64,000 nt of DNA from Bacteroidota bacterium (GTDB lineage Bacteria > Bacteroidota > Bacteroidia > Palsa-965). The number at the start of each line of letters is the position of its first letter. Position 1 is the first letter of the stretch. A program made the translations under genes and the position numbers. The stretch is from contig VBWE01000020.1 of assembly GCA_006218065.1 (NCBI GenBank), positions 1 through 64,000 on the forward strand. Direction: 5' to 3'. Positions 16,683 to 25,572 of the stretch are shown in pieces. The notes below the pieces were generated by a model that ran no database searches, was not told the origin of the DNA, and saw only the letters and a list, made by a program, of their open reading frames with translations.

Positions 16683-17459
16683 GTGAAACTGTTTTGGTAT
16701 TTCCTGGTTCTCGTTTTATTTGCCGGGTGCGGACAATCGCCCGTTCCGCCGAAACCGGTGGATATATCCCGCAGGGCCGATACTATAACGGCACAGGATA
16801 CCCTGGTAAAACAGGATAGCATACACGCCGTTGTTTCAAAAGACAGCCTGGATACTTTGTCGCTGCAACTTTTGAAAGCCGGACTGGTGGATGTGCAAAG
16901 TCTCGATTCCGGTATCCGCGTCGATCTGCGGTATTCCACAACGGATAATTTTTTAGGCATCGATGTTTATGGTGATTTCAACCGTTGTTTTCTGCAGGCG
17001 GATGTTGCGGAAAAGCTGGTACATGCGCAGCGCATCCTGAGAAAAAAATATCCATATTACAACCTGGTTGTTTACGATGCAGTTCGCCCGCTCCACATCC
17101 AGCGGATGATGTGGGATACGCTGAAACTTCCGCCGGGCGAAAAACAGAAATACCTGTCGAACCCCGCCAACGGCTCGCTGCACAACTACGGCGCAGCCGT
17201 GGACCTGAGCATCATCAATGATTCCGGCTTTGAGCTCGACATGGGTACGCCTTTCGATTTTTTCGGGGAGATGGCGCACCCGCAGCGGGAAAACGCATTG
17301 CTGGAAGAAGGAAAATTATCACGCCGCCAGGTAGCGAACCGCGAAATTCTGCGCGGGGTGATGCGCGAGGCGGGTTTCTTTAATATTCAAACGGAGTGGT
17401 GGCATTTTAACTCGTGCAGGAGGGAAGAAGCGAAATTGAAATATGCGTTGGTGGAATAA
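16683..17459 (+). CDS. D-Ala-D-Ala dipeptidase-like lipoprotein (peptidase M15, VanX type)
   Basis: A 258-aa protein with a lipoprotein signal (LVLFAGC, Cys16) and then a linker rich in Thr, Ser and Asp (20-57). The catalytic domain carries DAVRP (Arg135), SLHNYGAAVDL (His167, Asp174) and EWWHF (Glu238, His241), the zinc ligands and base of VanX-like dipeptidases. It probably trims D-Ala-D-Ala or peptidoglycan peptides at the envelope. VanX itself is cytoplasmic, so the lipoprotein form is more likely a cell wall recycling enzyme than a resistance determinant. Start is GTG, directly after a strong promoter. Confidence 0.9.
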   Translation: MKLFWYFLVLVLFAGCGQSPVPPKPVDISRRADTITAQDTLVKQDSIHAVVSKDSLDTLSLQLLKAGLVDVQSLDSGIRVDLRYSTTDNFLGIDVYGDFNRCFLQADVAEKLVHAQRILRKKYPYYNLVVYDAVRPLHIQRMMWDTLKLPPGEKQKYLSNPANGSLHNYGAAVDLSIINDSGFELDMGTPFDFFGEMAHPQRENALLEEGKLSRRQVANREILRGVMREAGFFNIQTEWWHFNSCRREEAKLKYALVE

Positions 17460-17553
17460 TGAAGTCGCTGTTTCCAAAGAGGCAAAGGGCAAAAGCAAAG
17501 GGCAAAAAGTCAAAAGCAAATACTTTCCTTTTACTGAAACAATAACAACAATA

Positions 17554-17632
17554 ACGTCACACTGAGCGGAGACGAAGTGTGTGTAACGTGGTCTGTTTTA
17601 CACACACACTTCGTCTCCGCTCAGTGTGACGT
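17554..17632. repeat. Palindromic element, variant copy 2
   Basis: The left arm, beginning ACGTCACACTGAGCGGAGAC (17554-17586), pairs with 17598-17632 with one 2-nt slip. It keeps the CTGAGCGG core of the elements at 12271 and 59917 but differs compensatorily in both arms (CGAAGTGTGTG), so the hairpin is preserved. It lies between convergent genes. Upstream, 17481-17510 holds GGCAAAGGGCAAAAGCAAAG, a word also found near 57.5 kb. Confidence 0.85.
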
Positions 17633-17714
17633 CGTGTTATTTGTTTTTTGATTGAGAAAGTGTATTCCTAGAGTACACGGAACATCTGCTGGAATAAGAT
17701 CGCTGAGGAATGAT

Positions 17715-18677
17715 CTAGAAAAGATTGAACTTCTGCCGCTGAAAATCCTCGTAATTCCTGTAGCCGTTTTTCCCGTTGCCGTTAAAATCCTGCTTGTAGC
17801 CCAGGGTGATTTCATGCGAACCGCTGTTGTATTTGCGGAGCTTCGAAATCGTGAGGTCATACGAGTAGATCACCTGGAATTTTTTCAGGAAAACCATACC
17901 GGCCTGCAGGGCCACAGCGTCCTTGAGCCGCCACACCGGGCCTACGAGGAATTTTTCGCGGATATGCACGCGCAGGTTGTAATCGATGGTCATCGGTGCA
18001 CCGACGACGTAATTCACCATCAGGTTGTTTTCCCAAATGAAATCGGGGTGGTAGTTGAAATTATAACCTACGTTGAAATAGTAATGCTGCTTGTATTTCA
18101 CCGTCGCCTTTTTCAGCGTATCGCTCAGGTAAAATTCAACTTTCGAATCGGCGATGTTGAGCACGCCCAGTCCGAAATGAAAACGGTCGTTATAAAGCAG
18201 CACGCCGCCGGTCATGTTTTTCATTTTCTCTTTTTCCGAAAGTGCGCGGTCGATGGCCGGGTCGTGCGAATTGTGAATGGTTACGCGCGTGGCATCAAAG
18301 GTGTAGCTGATAAAATTTATACCGATGCCCGCCGACAATTCCACGTCGGGAAAACGGAGATGGTATGCGGCCATGAACCCGTACGTAAACCGTTTGGTCG
18401 GACCGGTTTCATCCGTGGAGACCATGCCGCCGGCGCCCAGCTTGCCTTTGAGAAAACGGCTGTGCAAAGCGGTTGTTTTTGTTTCCGGTGCATCCGTAAA
18501 GCCCGACCATTGTTTCCGGTAGTTCAGCCTGAAGTCGATATTGGTTTTTGTTCCCGTGTATGCCGGGTTGATCAGGAAAAACTGGGAAGGATATTGCGTA
18601 TAGCCCGGCAATTGCTGCGCCTGCGAAGCGAAACCGCCCAGCGCGAAAAAACAACCGATGGCTAATGTTTTTTTCAT
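17715..18677 (-). CDS. PorP/SprF family type IX secretion membrane protein
   Basis: A 320-aa protein with a signal peptide ending ASQAQ and the family opening QLPGYTQYPSQFFLINPAYTG. Beta-strands follow, typical of an outer membrane barrel. Family members are partners of T9SS type B cargo proteins and are needed for their surface attachment or secretion. It overlaps by 4 nt the end of the upstream type B cargo gene (18674-19744), which is probably its dedicated partner. Many paralogues usually exist in one genome, so a specific symbol is not justified. Confidence 0.92.
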   Translation of the reverse strand: MKKTLAIGCFFALGGFASQAQQLPGYTQYPSQFFLINPAYTGTKTNIDFRLNYRKQWSGFTDAPETKTTALHSRFLKGKLGAGGMVSTDETGPTKRFTYGFMAAYHLRFPDVELSAGIGINFISYTFDATRVTIHNSHDPAIDRALSEKEKMKNMTGGVLLYNDRFHFGLGVLNIADSKVEFYLSDTLKKATVKYKQHYYFNVGYNFNYHPDFIWENNLMVNYVVGAPMTIDYNLRVHIREKFLVGPVWRLKDAVALQAGMVFLKKFQVIYSYDLTISKLRKYNSGSHEITLGYKQDFNGNGKNGYRNYEDFQRQKFNLF

Positions 18678-19744
18678 CGTACAATGGTCACTGACCCGCT
18701 CACTTTTTCACCGTTACCCAGGTCGAGTATAAAATAGTAGGTTGCTTCCGGCAGCTTGTCGCCGAAATTGGTGCCGTCCCAACTGTTATCGTAAGACGCT
18801 TTGGCATACACCAGTCCGCCGTAGCGGTTGAATACTTCAATCCGGTTATTCGGATATTTACTGAGATTCCCGATGTACCAGGTATCATTATCGCCGTCGT
18901 TGTTCGGCGTAAACGTATTATAGAAAACCAGTTCATTGTTCGGGATAACATACACAATCACGGAATCGTTTCCGTAACATCCGTTTTCATCCACCGCTTC
19001 CACAATGTACACCGACGTTTGCGGAGGCTCCACATCGGGATTGTAAGTTCCATTGTAATTGATGTTGTTACCGGTCCACCAGTAAATAACTCCGCCGGTG
19101 GCATTGAGCGTGGTGGTTTGCCCTTCCTGTATAGTTACATCCGGTCCTGCGTTGATGGTCGGCAGTCCGTGCGTGGTAACGGTAATGGTAGAAAACTTGG
19201 TCGGGCAGTTCGGACTGGTGATGGTAACGGTGTACGTGATTGTACCGGTTGCGATCGGCGTATAGATCGGTCTCGGCGCGGTGGGATTATCCAGGAAAAG
19301 TGTGGGCGACCAGGAAAACGTAATGCCGTTGGTATTGCTGTTTGCCGCTGCGCCGAGTGTAAGTGAAGCGCCGATGCAGATCGAAGTATCTTGCCCTGCG
19401 TTGAACTGGTAGACCGGGTTGATGTCCACGAAAACAAAATCGGTGTCTTTCTGCGCGTTTGCATCCGTAACGATCAGTTGGTACCAGGTGGGTGTCGTAG
19501 GAAAAGCAACCGGGTTTGGAACAACCGCAGAACTAAGCCCCGTGGCAGGAAACCAACTGTACGCATACGGAGCTGTTCCTGCCGATGCGGAAGGGCTTCC
19601 GCCGATTGTCGCTGAAGACGCGGGGCATATCATTTTATCCGGACCGGCATCGGCAGTTACCGCCTGTGCATAAGATCCGGTGAGGAAAGTGCAGAGAAGT
19701 GATGTTATTATACGATACCGGTGGAGCAGCAGCGAAATAGTCAT
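18674..19744 (-). CDS. Surface protein with T9SS type B sorting domain, partner of PorP/SprF
   Basis: A 356-aa protein from the ATG (the ORF track used a TTG 12 nt upstream). The signal peptide is MTISLLLHRYRIITSLLCTF with cleavage near YAQA. It contains two or three Ig/PKD-like repeats marked by ADAGPDKMICPASSATI, NAGQDTSICIGASLTL and NAGPDVTIQEGQTTTL. The C-terminal sorting domain has YNTFTPNNDGDNDTW and NRYGGLVYAKASYDNSWDGT. Such proteins are adhesins or motility proteins in Bacteroidota. A TATATTTG box on the minus strand (19754-19761) lies 9 nt before the ATG. Confidence 0.9.
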   Translation of the reverse strand: MTISLLLHRYRIITSLLCTFLTGSYAQAVTADAGPDKMICPASSATIGGSPSASAGTAPYAYSWFPATGLSSAVVPNPVAFPTTPTWYQLIVTDANAQKDTDFVFVDINPVYQFNAGQDTSICIGASLTLGAAANSNTNGITFSWSPTLFLDNPTAPRPIYTPIATGTITYTVTITSPNCPTKFSTITVTTHGLPTINAGPDVTIQEGQTTTLNATGGVIYWWTGNNINYNGTYNPDVEPPQTSVYIVEAVDENGCYGNDSVIVYVIPNNELVFYNTFTPNNDGDNDTWYIGNLSKYPNNRIEVFNRYGGLVYAKASYDNSWDGTNFGDKLPEATYYFILDLGNGEKVSGSVTIVR

Positions 19745-19818
19745 AGTAAAAGACAAATATAAGCAATGACGGGGAAAAATCGGGAGACGGCTTTTTTGCT
19801 CAAATCAGGTTTCCAAAA

Positions 19819-19895
19819 CGAATTACGAATCTTTACGAATCATGACATACACGAGTAATAGTCCATTCGTAAGATTCGTAAGAATTCGTAATTCG
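19819..19895. repeat. Inverted repeat made of the word TTCGTAA
   Basis: CGAATTACGAATCTTTACGA (19819 onward) is matched in inverse by ATTCGTAAGATTCGTAAGAA (19865 onward), ending AATTCGTAATTCG. A short related tract lies at the start of cruF (9602-9613). It sits just after the stop of the 1203-aa T9SS cargo gene. Confidence 0.65.
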
Positions 19896-19899
19896 CTGC

Positions 19900-22800
19900 T
19901 TAGTATTTTACAAGTCGTACCAGGCTGGTGTAGCCGGTGCTTGTTTCGTTCACTTTGAACGTGTAGATGCCGCCGTCGTTTTCCGGCCCGATAAGCGTGT
20001 TCAGCGCGGTACGTCCTTTTTCCACGTTGCGCAGTTCGTCAACAACCACACGTCCGAGCATATCGGTGATCAGGATGTGGATGGTAACCGCTTTTTCCGA
20101 AACGAAATCGAAAAGCACATCGCCGTTTGTCGGGTTGGGGCGTACATTCTCGAGAAACATGCCTTCGGAATGTTTGGCGATACTGATCGTGTTCGAATAT
20201 GCATAAGCGCCGTTGAAGTCAACCTGTTTCAGGCGGTAGTAGTTTATTCCTTCTTCCGGGTGCAGGTCATCGAACGTATAATATAAAGCGGATGAGCTGT
20301 TATTTCCCCCGTCTTTCTGGCCAATGCGCTGGTACGGCGATCCGTTGACGGAACGCTCCACGTCAAAATAATCGTTGTTCACTTCGGTCGCGGTCACCCA
20401 TTCCAGGCGGTTGTAATCGCCTTCGTTTTTCCCGGTGAACGAGAGAAACTCAACCGGCAGCGGTGTTACGGATTGTCCCACACCGAAGCGTGAGAATCCG
20501 CCCAGGCCCGTGCGCGAAGTTTGTGAAGCGGTGCTTGTTCCTACGCAGGTTCCGTCGAGCGCCCAGGTGAACGAAGAAGAAGGAGACTTCATTACCGTCC
20601 AGCCGGCTGCGCCACCGGAATTCGTATAGTTCGTGCTGTAAAGCGTTACGTTGTACGTTCCTGAAGCCGGGTTGGCCGATGCGTCGATCTGCCAGTAACC
20701 GTTATCGAGCGCGGGCAGCGCATCATACGTATTCGACGGGCATTCGGATGCCGTGGGGCCGTTCGGAACAGCGCCCCAGGTATTGAAATTGGCAAGGAGC
20801 TGCGGAATGGTGGTGGCGGTAGTGAACGTAATGTTTGCGAGCTGGTATCCTTTGACTGAGTGTCCCACGGGGAAATTGTACGATGTGGCAGCTCCGTTCA
20901 GGTAGCGGCGGAGATAACCCTGCACAAAGCTTGCAGCGCTTCCTGCGGTGATTGCTCCCGAAGACGTGTTGGTGATCTGTACTTCGTTGACGCCCGTAAT
21001 TATTTTACCGAAAGTGAGCGTTGTTGTTCCCGCTGTACCGACGACCATGTTCGAATTCAGCGTCAGGCCGGGGCCGGTATGATTCATGTACACATTATTC
21101 AGTGTAAGTGTAGACGTACCCTGGTTGTAGGTTTGCGCCGCTGTTCCGTTGAATTCGATCGTGGAACCGGTAAGCCCGGTCATTGTATTGCCGCCGTCGA
21201 AATTGCTGAAGTTGCCGCCCACGCTGACATACTGCCCGTTGAAGTTGAGTACGCTGGTACCTGTGGTCGTGGTCAGGCTGCCGGTAATATCGGTTGTCTG
21301 GTTGAGTGTTACCGTGTTGGTATTGGCAAGGCGGAAATTTCCAAAACTGTTTGTTCCGGAATTGCTGCCGTTTACCGCCTGGGCTACAGTACCCGTGAAA
21401 TTTACGGTTGAGGTGGCTGCCGCAGTAAATGTTCCGTTGTTGACAAAGTCGCCGCAGACGTTAAGCGTTGCCGTACCCTGCAGGGTTAAGGATGCGCCGG
21501 CCTGGATGGTAATGCTTCTGCAATTAATGGTGGTACCTGTTGGAATGACGGGCTGGTTTGCCGGTCCGCTGAAAATCACGATGTCTTTGGTACAGTCGGG
21601 AATAGCGCATCCGCCCCAGTTCGATGTATTCGTCCAGTCGGTATTTAATGCGCCAGTCCAGGTGAGGCTGGTTGCGCCGGCATAGTTGATCGGCGATGCG
21701 CCCCAGTTGATATTAAATCCTACAAACGTACTTGTGCTGTAGTTACTGATCAGCAGTACATACGTTTGTGCAGTGGCACAGTTTACGGTATCTACATAAC
21801 CATTATCGCCGGAGATGAATCCTTCGCAGGTTTGTGTTTCGGAAGCAAGCAGCCCGGTGGCAGTAGTTACATCAGAATAACTGCAGCGCAGCGGGTTCAG
21901 GGTTCCTGCAGCTATGGATGAGCAGGCGCTTCCCAAACCGGTAACATTCCACAAAGCAAAATCATAGTCAACCGGACTGTTGGGTGTGATGACAAAAGAA
22001 AGCACGCCCGCAGCATTTGTGGTGAATGTGTACCATACTGAATTTCGTTCACCAACCTGTATGCACGATGTGGGACATCCGCCACCGGCGTTAAAATCAC
22101 AATAGTTACCGGATCCGATAAATCCAGGGTTGCCGATAGTCGAGCTTGCCGCGCAAACAGGCAGCGAAGTGGAGCAATCCTGCCCGAAAACGATCGGCCA
22201 GGTGCTTGTGCCGTTTATGGCCGTGATACTGAAGTCACCGACGAGATTGTTTGTACCGTCAACCATGACGTAATACGTGTCGCCTGGAACAAGACCGGTT
22301 GCAATGATTTCCGACCAGTTCTGGGTATTTGCGCAAAACGTAACGTTATCGCTGCAGGTTCCGCTAACCATGGTCAGGCTTCCGCAGGTTCCGGAGAACA
22401 GGGCGATCTGTGTATTGACGAGTGTTCCCAGCAGTGTTCGCACGCTGATCTGCCCGGAAGCGGGGCAAACAACAGAATACCATACGGAGTTAACAGTTCC
22501 ACCGGTCCAGCAGCTCGGCGTAGCCGGATCGCTGCAGTTGGTGGCGCCTGTCACATTTCCTGTTGTTGTTACACCGAGCGAAAGCGGGATGGCGTTGCAG
22601 GGAAGATCGTTGGCGGGTGCCGAACCGGCTCCCCCGTCATAAGCGCAAATCTGGAAGGTCCCGTTATTATTATTTCCGTATTCCCAGAACCGGATATACA
22701 ATACAGTACCAGCAGTGTAGCATTGCAGGTCGAGCATGGGCATAGACCCGTTCGCACTGTTGTCATCATCGCAATAACCCAGCGTAAGTGAACCGCATGC

Positions 22801-23511
22801 GCCGGTGTAAACGGCCATACCGCCGTCGGTCATCACGCCGGTATTGCTGTCGATAATCAGGTGACCGGATGCAGGCACCGTAGCGGTAAACCAGACATCG
22901 CTGCCAAGATAGTTTCCGCAACCCGGGGCAGGTACCCCCGCGCTTGAATTAGCGCAGGCATTCGTATATGTAGTATACGAACAGGAAGCATTTACGGTAA
23001 GTGCGGTGGCTGTGCAGGGATCATCATTGGCTAATGACGGGCAGGGATTGACTACGCAGATCTGGAAAGTGCCGTTGTTATTATTGCCGTATTCCCAGAA
23101 ACGTATATAATACGTTGCCCCGGCCGTGAGTCCTGTAAGAGACAAGTAAGGCATAAGGCCGGGTCCGCTGTCATCGTCGCAGGCAACCAAAGTAAGTGAA
23201 CCGCATGCGCCGGAATAAACGGCCATACCGCCATCTGTAATTACTCCCGTGGCCGAATTGATCTGAATCGCTCCGCTGGCCGGTATGACAACTGAAAACC
23301 AGACATCGCCGCCTGAATAGCTCGCGCAGCCCGGTGCGGGAACCCCGGCAGAAGCTGTGGCTGCGGCATTGGTGTAGGTTGCGTACGTACAACTGCTTCC
23401 GACAGTTAATGCTGTTGCTGCGCAGGGATTATCATTGGCCGGTTGCGCAAAGGCCTGTAAGCTGGTCAGCAGGCTCAAAAAAAGCAGGGGAATGAAGTAT
23501 TTTTTTTGCAT
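19900..23511 (-). CDS. Large T9SS type A cargo with tandem PPC-like modules
   Basis: A 1203-aa protein starting at the ATG (the upstream GTG codon is less likely). The signal peptide ends LQAFAQ. Two tandem modules of about 135 aa are nearly copies (PANDNPCAATALTVGSSCTY and LANDDPCTATALTVNASCSY), both with YIRFWEYGNNNNGTFQIC. A third, divergent module begins PANDLPCNAIPLSLG. A middle stretch with SITIQAGASLTLQGTATL looks like right-handed beta-repeats. After LPVEFLSFTGK comes the type A sorting domain (ENVRPNPTNGDVLFDF, ITDMLGRVVVD). Likely surface-exposed adhesin or matrix protein; catalytic residues were not seen. Confidence 0.88.
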   Translation of the reverse strand: MQKKYFIPLLFLSLLTSLQAFAQPANDNPCAATALTVGSSCTYATYTNAAATASAGVPAPGCASYSGGDVWFSVVIPASGAIQINSATGVITDGGMAVYSGACGSLTLVACDDDSGPGLMPYLSLTGLTAGATYYIRFWEYGNNNNGTFQICVVNPCPSLANDDPCTATALTVNASCSYTTYTNACANSSAGVPAPGCGNYLGSDVWFTATVPASGHLIIDSNTGVMTDGGMAVYTGACGSLTLGYCDDDNSANGSMPMLDLQCYTAGTVLYIRFWEYGNNNNGTFQICAYDGGAGSAPANDLPCNAIPLSLGVTTTGNVTGATNCSDPATPSCWTGGTVNSVWYSVVCPASGQISVRTLLGTLVNTQIALFSGTCGSLTMVSGTCSDNVTFCANTQNWSEIIATGLVPGDTYYVMVDGTNNLVGDFSITAINGTSTWPIVFGQDCSTSLPVCAASSTIGNPGFIGSGNYCDFNAGGGCPTSCIQVGERNSVWYTFTTNAAGVLSFVITPNSPVDYDFALWNVTGLGSACSSIAAGTLNPLRCSYSDVTTATGLLASETQTCEGFISGDNGYVDTVNCATAQTYVLLISNYSTSTFVGFNINWGASPINYAGATSLTWTGALNTDWTNTSNWGGCAIPDCTKDIVIFSGPANQPVIPTGTTINCRSITIQAGASLTLQGTATLNVCGDFVNNGTFTAAATSTVNFTGTVAQAVNGSNSGTNSFGNFRLANTNTVTLNQTTDITGSLTTTTGTSVLNFNGQYVSVGGNFSNFDGGNTMTGLTGSTIEFNGTAAQTYNQGTSTLTLNNVYMNHTGPGLTLNSNMVVGTAGTTTLTFGKIITGVNEVQITNTSSGAITAGSAASFVQGYLRRYLNGAATSYNFPVGHSVKGYQLANITFTTATTIPQLLANFNTWGAVPNGPTASECPSNTYDALPALDNGYWQIDASANPASGTYNVTLYSTNYTNSGGAAGWTVMKSPSSSFTWALDGTCVGTSTASQTSRTGLGGFSRFGVGQSVTPLPVEFLSFTGKNEGDYNRLEWVTATEVNNDYFDVERSVNGSPYQRIGQKDGGNNSSSALYYTFDDLHPEEGINYYRLKQVDFNGAYAYSNTISIAKHSEGMFLENVRPNPTNGDVLFDFVSEKAVTIHILITDMLGRVVVDELRNVEKGRTALNTLIGPENDGGIYTFKVNETSTGYTSLVRLVKY

Positions 23512-23533
23512 CACTTGTCCTTTGACAATTTAA

Positions 23534-23935
23534 CTATTGTTTTACCTGTTCCGAAACGGTGCTTGTTCCGCTTGCATCGAGAGATATCCTGGTATTCCCG
23601 TCAACGAAATAATGCGCTTCGTACCCGTTCATCCGGAGAACCTGGAGAATTTCAATTTCGGGAAACGAAGGATCGTACATAATCAGGAGGCTCGTGGTCG
23701 TTGCATCATATGTGCACGATTTGATCTTGCCGTCGTATTGTTTGGGTAATGAATTGCTGATATCCTTGGCAGCAGCAGAATCCGTCAGCGCAGGTACGAT
23801 GAAGTGATTTTGCCTGGTCCTTGTCGTCGCATCATCTGCTCTCGCCGGCCCCGCGGCCCTTGCGTATTGCGACATCATTATAGCGCCTATGCACCAAAAG
23901 CCCAGAAACAGGGCAATGAGTAGTTTGTTTTTCAT
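23534..23935 (-). CDS. Exported small protein with HMA-like fold, no CxxC
   Basis: A 133-aa protein from the ATG of MKNKLLIALF. The signal segment is followed by a spacer and then ISNSLPKQYDGKIKSCTYD, SLLIMYDPSF and EILQVLRMNGYEAHYF. The order helix, strand, strand, helix, strand resembles heavy-metal-associated domains (compare VLRMNGYEA with the usual L-x-x-x-G-Y-x-A end). The metal-binding CxxC is absent; a single Cys is present. It lies 22 nt upstream of the large cargo gene on the same strand. Confidence 0.6.
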   Translation of the reverse strand: MKNKLLIALFLGFWCIGAIMMSQYARAAGPARADDATTRTRQNHFIVPALTDSAAAKDISNSLPKQYDGKIKSCTYDATTTSLLIMYDPSFPEIEILQVLRMNGYEAHYFVDGNTRISLDASGTSTVSEQVKQ

Positions 23936-24172
23936 GTGTTCAATTATAAAAGCGGGGATTCTCACGTCCCATGCTACTGGTTCACCGATTGAAATATCGG
24001 AATTTGAATCCGGATTAACAATTGTTTTTCTACGAACAGGGCTTTTTAACGGATGAAATGACAGATAACCCCGGTTAAATGCCTGAACGAAAGGGTAACA
24101 TATTAGGTTTCAACCGGATACTGCTTAATAATAAGCAGCTTTCCCTAGTTTTGAACATAGTCTATTTTTTTC

Positions 24173-24203
24173 TTGACTCGGACGGGGTAGCGGGTTATAT
24201 TTG
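24173..24203 (+). promoter_or_regulatory. Bacteroidota promoter: TTG, 20 nt, TATATTTG
   Basis: TTG (24173-24175) and TATATTTG (24196-24203) have a 20-nt spacer, close to consensus. The ATG of the next gene is 23 nt further. A CTGCTTA-ATAA-TAAGCAG hairpin sits upstream at 24121-24138. The rest of 23936-24172 shows no feature. Confidence 0.75.
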
Positions 24204-24226
24204 TAGTGGCTAAACAAAAAACAAAC

Positions 24227-24790
24227 ATGAAACGACTCCTCTTTTCTATTCCTTTAGTACTCGCTTTTACCGGGCTGTCTGCACAGTATCAGTCCACCGA
24301 ACTTTGGCCCAACGGCAACAAGCTCGTTCAGGGTACATACAGCGCTGATCCCGGCATCAAGCCCGGTGATGATAAGCATACGGTAGCCGAGAAAATCGGG
24401 AAAGTTACCAAAGTAGGCGACTGGAGTTACTGGTTTGAAAACGGTAAACTGTCCGCAGAAGAACATTATACAAGCACAGGAATTGCAACCGGTACCTGGA
24501 AAACCTGGTATGCCAATGGTCAGACAACTTCTGAAATAAACTTTACTACCGGAACAGCAACCTTCTGGTTCGAGAACGGTTCACGGAGCAGCCAGGGTAC
24601 TATGCTTCCCGGCATGATCCAGACGGGCAAATGGGTGAGCTGGCACGATAACGGCCAGAAAAACAGTGAAGGTTCTTTCGATAAGAATGGAAAACAGGTT
24701 GGCACCTGGACGTTCTGGGATGCCCAGGGCAAAAAGATGGCTGAGCAGACATATAACAACGGTGAACTAACTCAGACCAAGAATTTCTGA
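24227..24790 (+). CDS. Exported MORN-like repeat protein
   Basis: A 187-aa protein from the ATG of MKRLLFSIPL, with a signal peptide ending GLSAQ. At least five repeats of about 22 aa follow the pattern G-x-W-x-x-W-x-x-N-G-x (GDWSYWFENGKLSAEEHY, GTWKTWYANGQTTSEINF, GKWVSWHDNGQKNSEGSF, GTWTFWDAQGKKMAEQTY). These resemble MORN/YwqK-type repeats. The protein probably acts in the envelope; its ligand is not known. A strong promoter precedes it and a terminator follows, so it is monocistronic. Confidence 0.85.
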   Translation: MKRLLFSIPLVLAFTGLSAQYQSTELWPNGNKLVQGTYSADPGIKPGDDKHTVAEKIGKVTKVGDWSYWFENGKLSAEEHYTSTGIATGTWKTWYANGQTTSEINFTTGTATFWFENGSRSSQGTMLPGMIQTGKWVSWHDNGQKNSEGSFDKNGKQVGTWTFWDAQGKKMAEQTYNNGELTQTKNF

Positions 24791-24821
24791 TAAAGTCTTT
24801 GCTGCTTCTTCTAATATGATG

Positions 24822-24852
24822 AAAACGCGGTTCGGTCTCGGGCCGCGTTTTC
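24822..24852 (+). terminator. Rho-independent terminator after the MORN-like gene
   Basis: AAAACGCGG pairs with CCGCGTTTT around a 12-nt loop, followed by TCT. Confidence 0.75.
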
Positions 24853-24869
24853 TATTGATTACACTTTGT

Positions 24870-24877
24870 TAGTTTTG
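24870..24877 (+). promoter_or_regulatory. -7 box TAGTTTTG before nth
   Basis: Matches TAnnTTTG and lies only 3 nt from the nth ATG, which predicts a leaderless transcript. The -33 region is not well conserved. Confidence 0.5.
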
Positions 24878-24880
24878 ACC

Positions 24881-25525
24881 ATGCGGAAAAAAGAACGCTT
24901 CGAAAAAATAATCGCCTGGTTTTCCGAACACAATCCTGCAGCCGAAACGGAACTGGTTTACCGGAATCCGTTTGAACTTCTTGTCTCGGTCATTTTATCG
25001 GCGCAATGCACGGATAAACGTGTGAACATGGTGACACCTGCGCTGTTCAAACGTTTCCCCGATCCGGAAACACTGGCCGCGGCATCATCCGACGAAGTGT
25101 TTACCTATATCAAAAGCATCAGCTATCCGAACAACAAAGCGAAACACCTGGTAGGTATGGCCAAAATACTGCTCGAAAAATTCGGCGGCCGTGTTCCCGA
25201 CAATGTGGATGATCTGCAGCTGATGCCCGGTGTAGGACGGAAAACAGCCAATGTGATCGCGTCGGTTGTTTACGAAAAACCGGCGCTGGCCGTGGATACG
25301 CATGTATTCCGTGTTTCCGCCCGGCTCGGCCTGACCAGCAATGCCAGAACACCTTTGCAGACCGAGCAGCAACTGCTGAAATACATACCGGAGGAAAAGG
25401 TCGCAGTTGCGCACCACTGGCTCATCCTGCACGGCCGTTACACCTGCACCGCACGAAATCCGAAATGTGCGGAATGTCCGTTCACGGAGTTCTGCGTGTA
25501 TTATAAAAAGAATACTGCGCAGTAA
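24881..25525 (+). CDS. nth: Endonuclease III
   Basis: A 214-aa protein from the ATG of MRKKERFEK; the ORF track began at a TTG inside the promoter. The helix-hairpin-helix LMPGVGRKTAN carries the catalytic Lys121, and Asp139 follows in AVDTHVFRV. The [4Fe-4S] ligands are Cys189, 196, 199 and 205 in the spacing C-x6-C-x2-C-x5-C. The enzyme removes oxidised pyrimidines and cuts the abasic site in base excision repair. Its stop codon lies inside an inverted repeat. Confidence 0.96.
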   Translation: MRKKERFEKIIAWFSEHNPAAETELVYRNPFELLVSVILSAQCTDKRVNMVTPALFKRFPDPETLAAASSDEVFTYIKSISYPNNKAKHLVGMAKILLEKFGGRVPDNVDDLQLMPGVGRKTANVIASVVYEKPALAVDTHVFRVSARLGLTSNARTPLQTEQQLLKYIPEEKVAVAHHWLILHGRYTCTARNPKCAECPFTEFCVYYKKNTAQ

Positions 25526-25543
25526 TTTCTTACTGCGCAGTAT
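25512..25543. terminator. Bidirectional hairpin overlapping the nth stop
   Basis: ATACTGCGCAGTAA (25512-25525, including the TAA stop) pairs perfectly with TTACTGCGCAGTAT (25530-25543) around a 4-nt loop. It lies between convergent genes. No long T-run follows, so termination strength is uncertain. Confidence 0.6.
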
Positions 25544-25572
25544 CCGCAAACGGTTCGGGCAGGACGAGGAAC

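Noticed and set aside
16683-17459. Vancomycin resistance gene
   Set aside because: The fold is VanX-like, but it is a lipoprotein without vanH or vanA neighbours, in a Gram-negative lineage; cell wall recycling is more likely.
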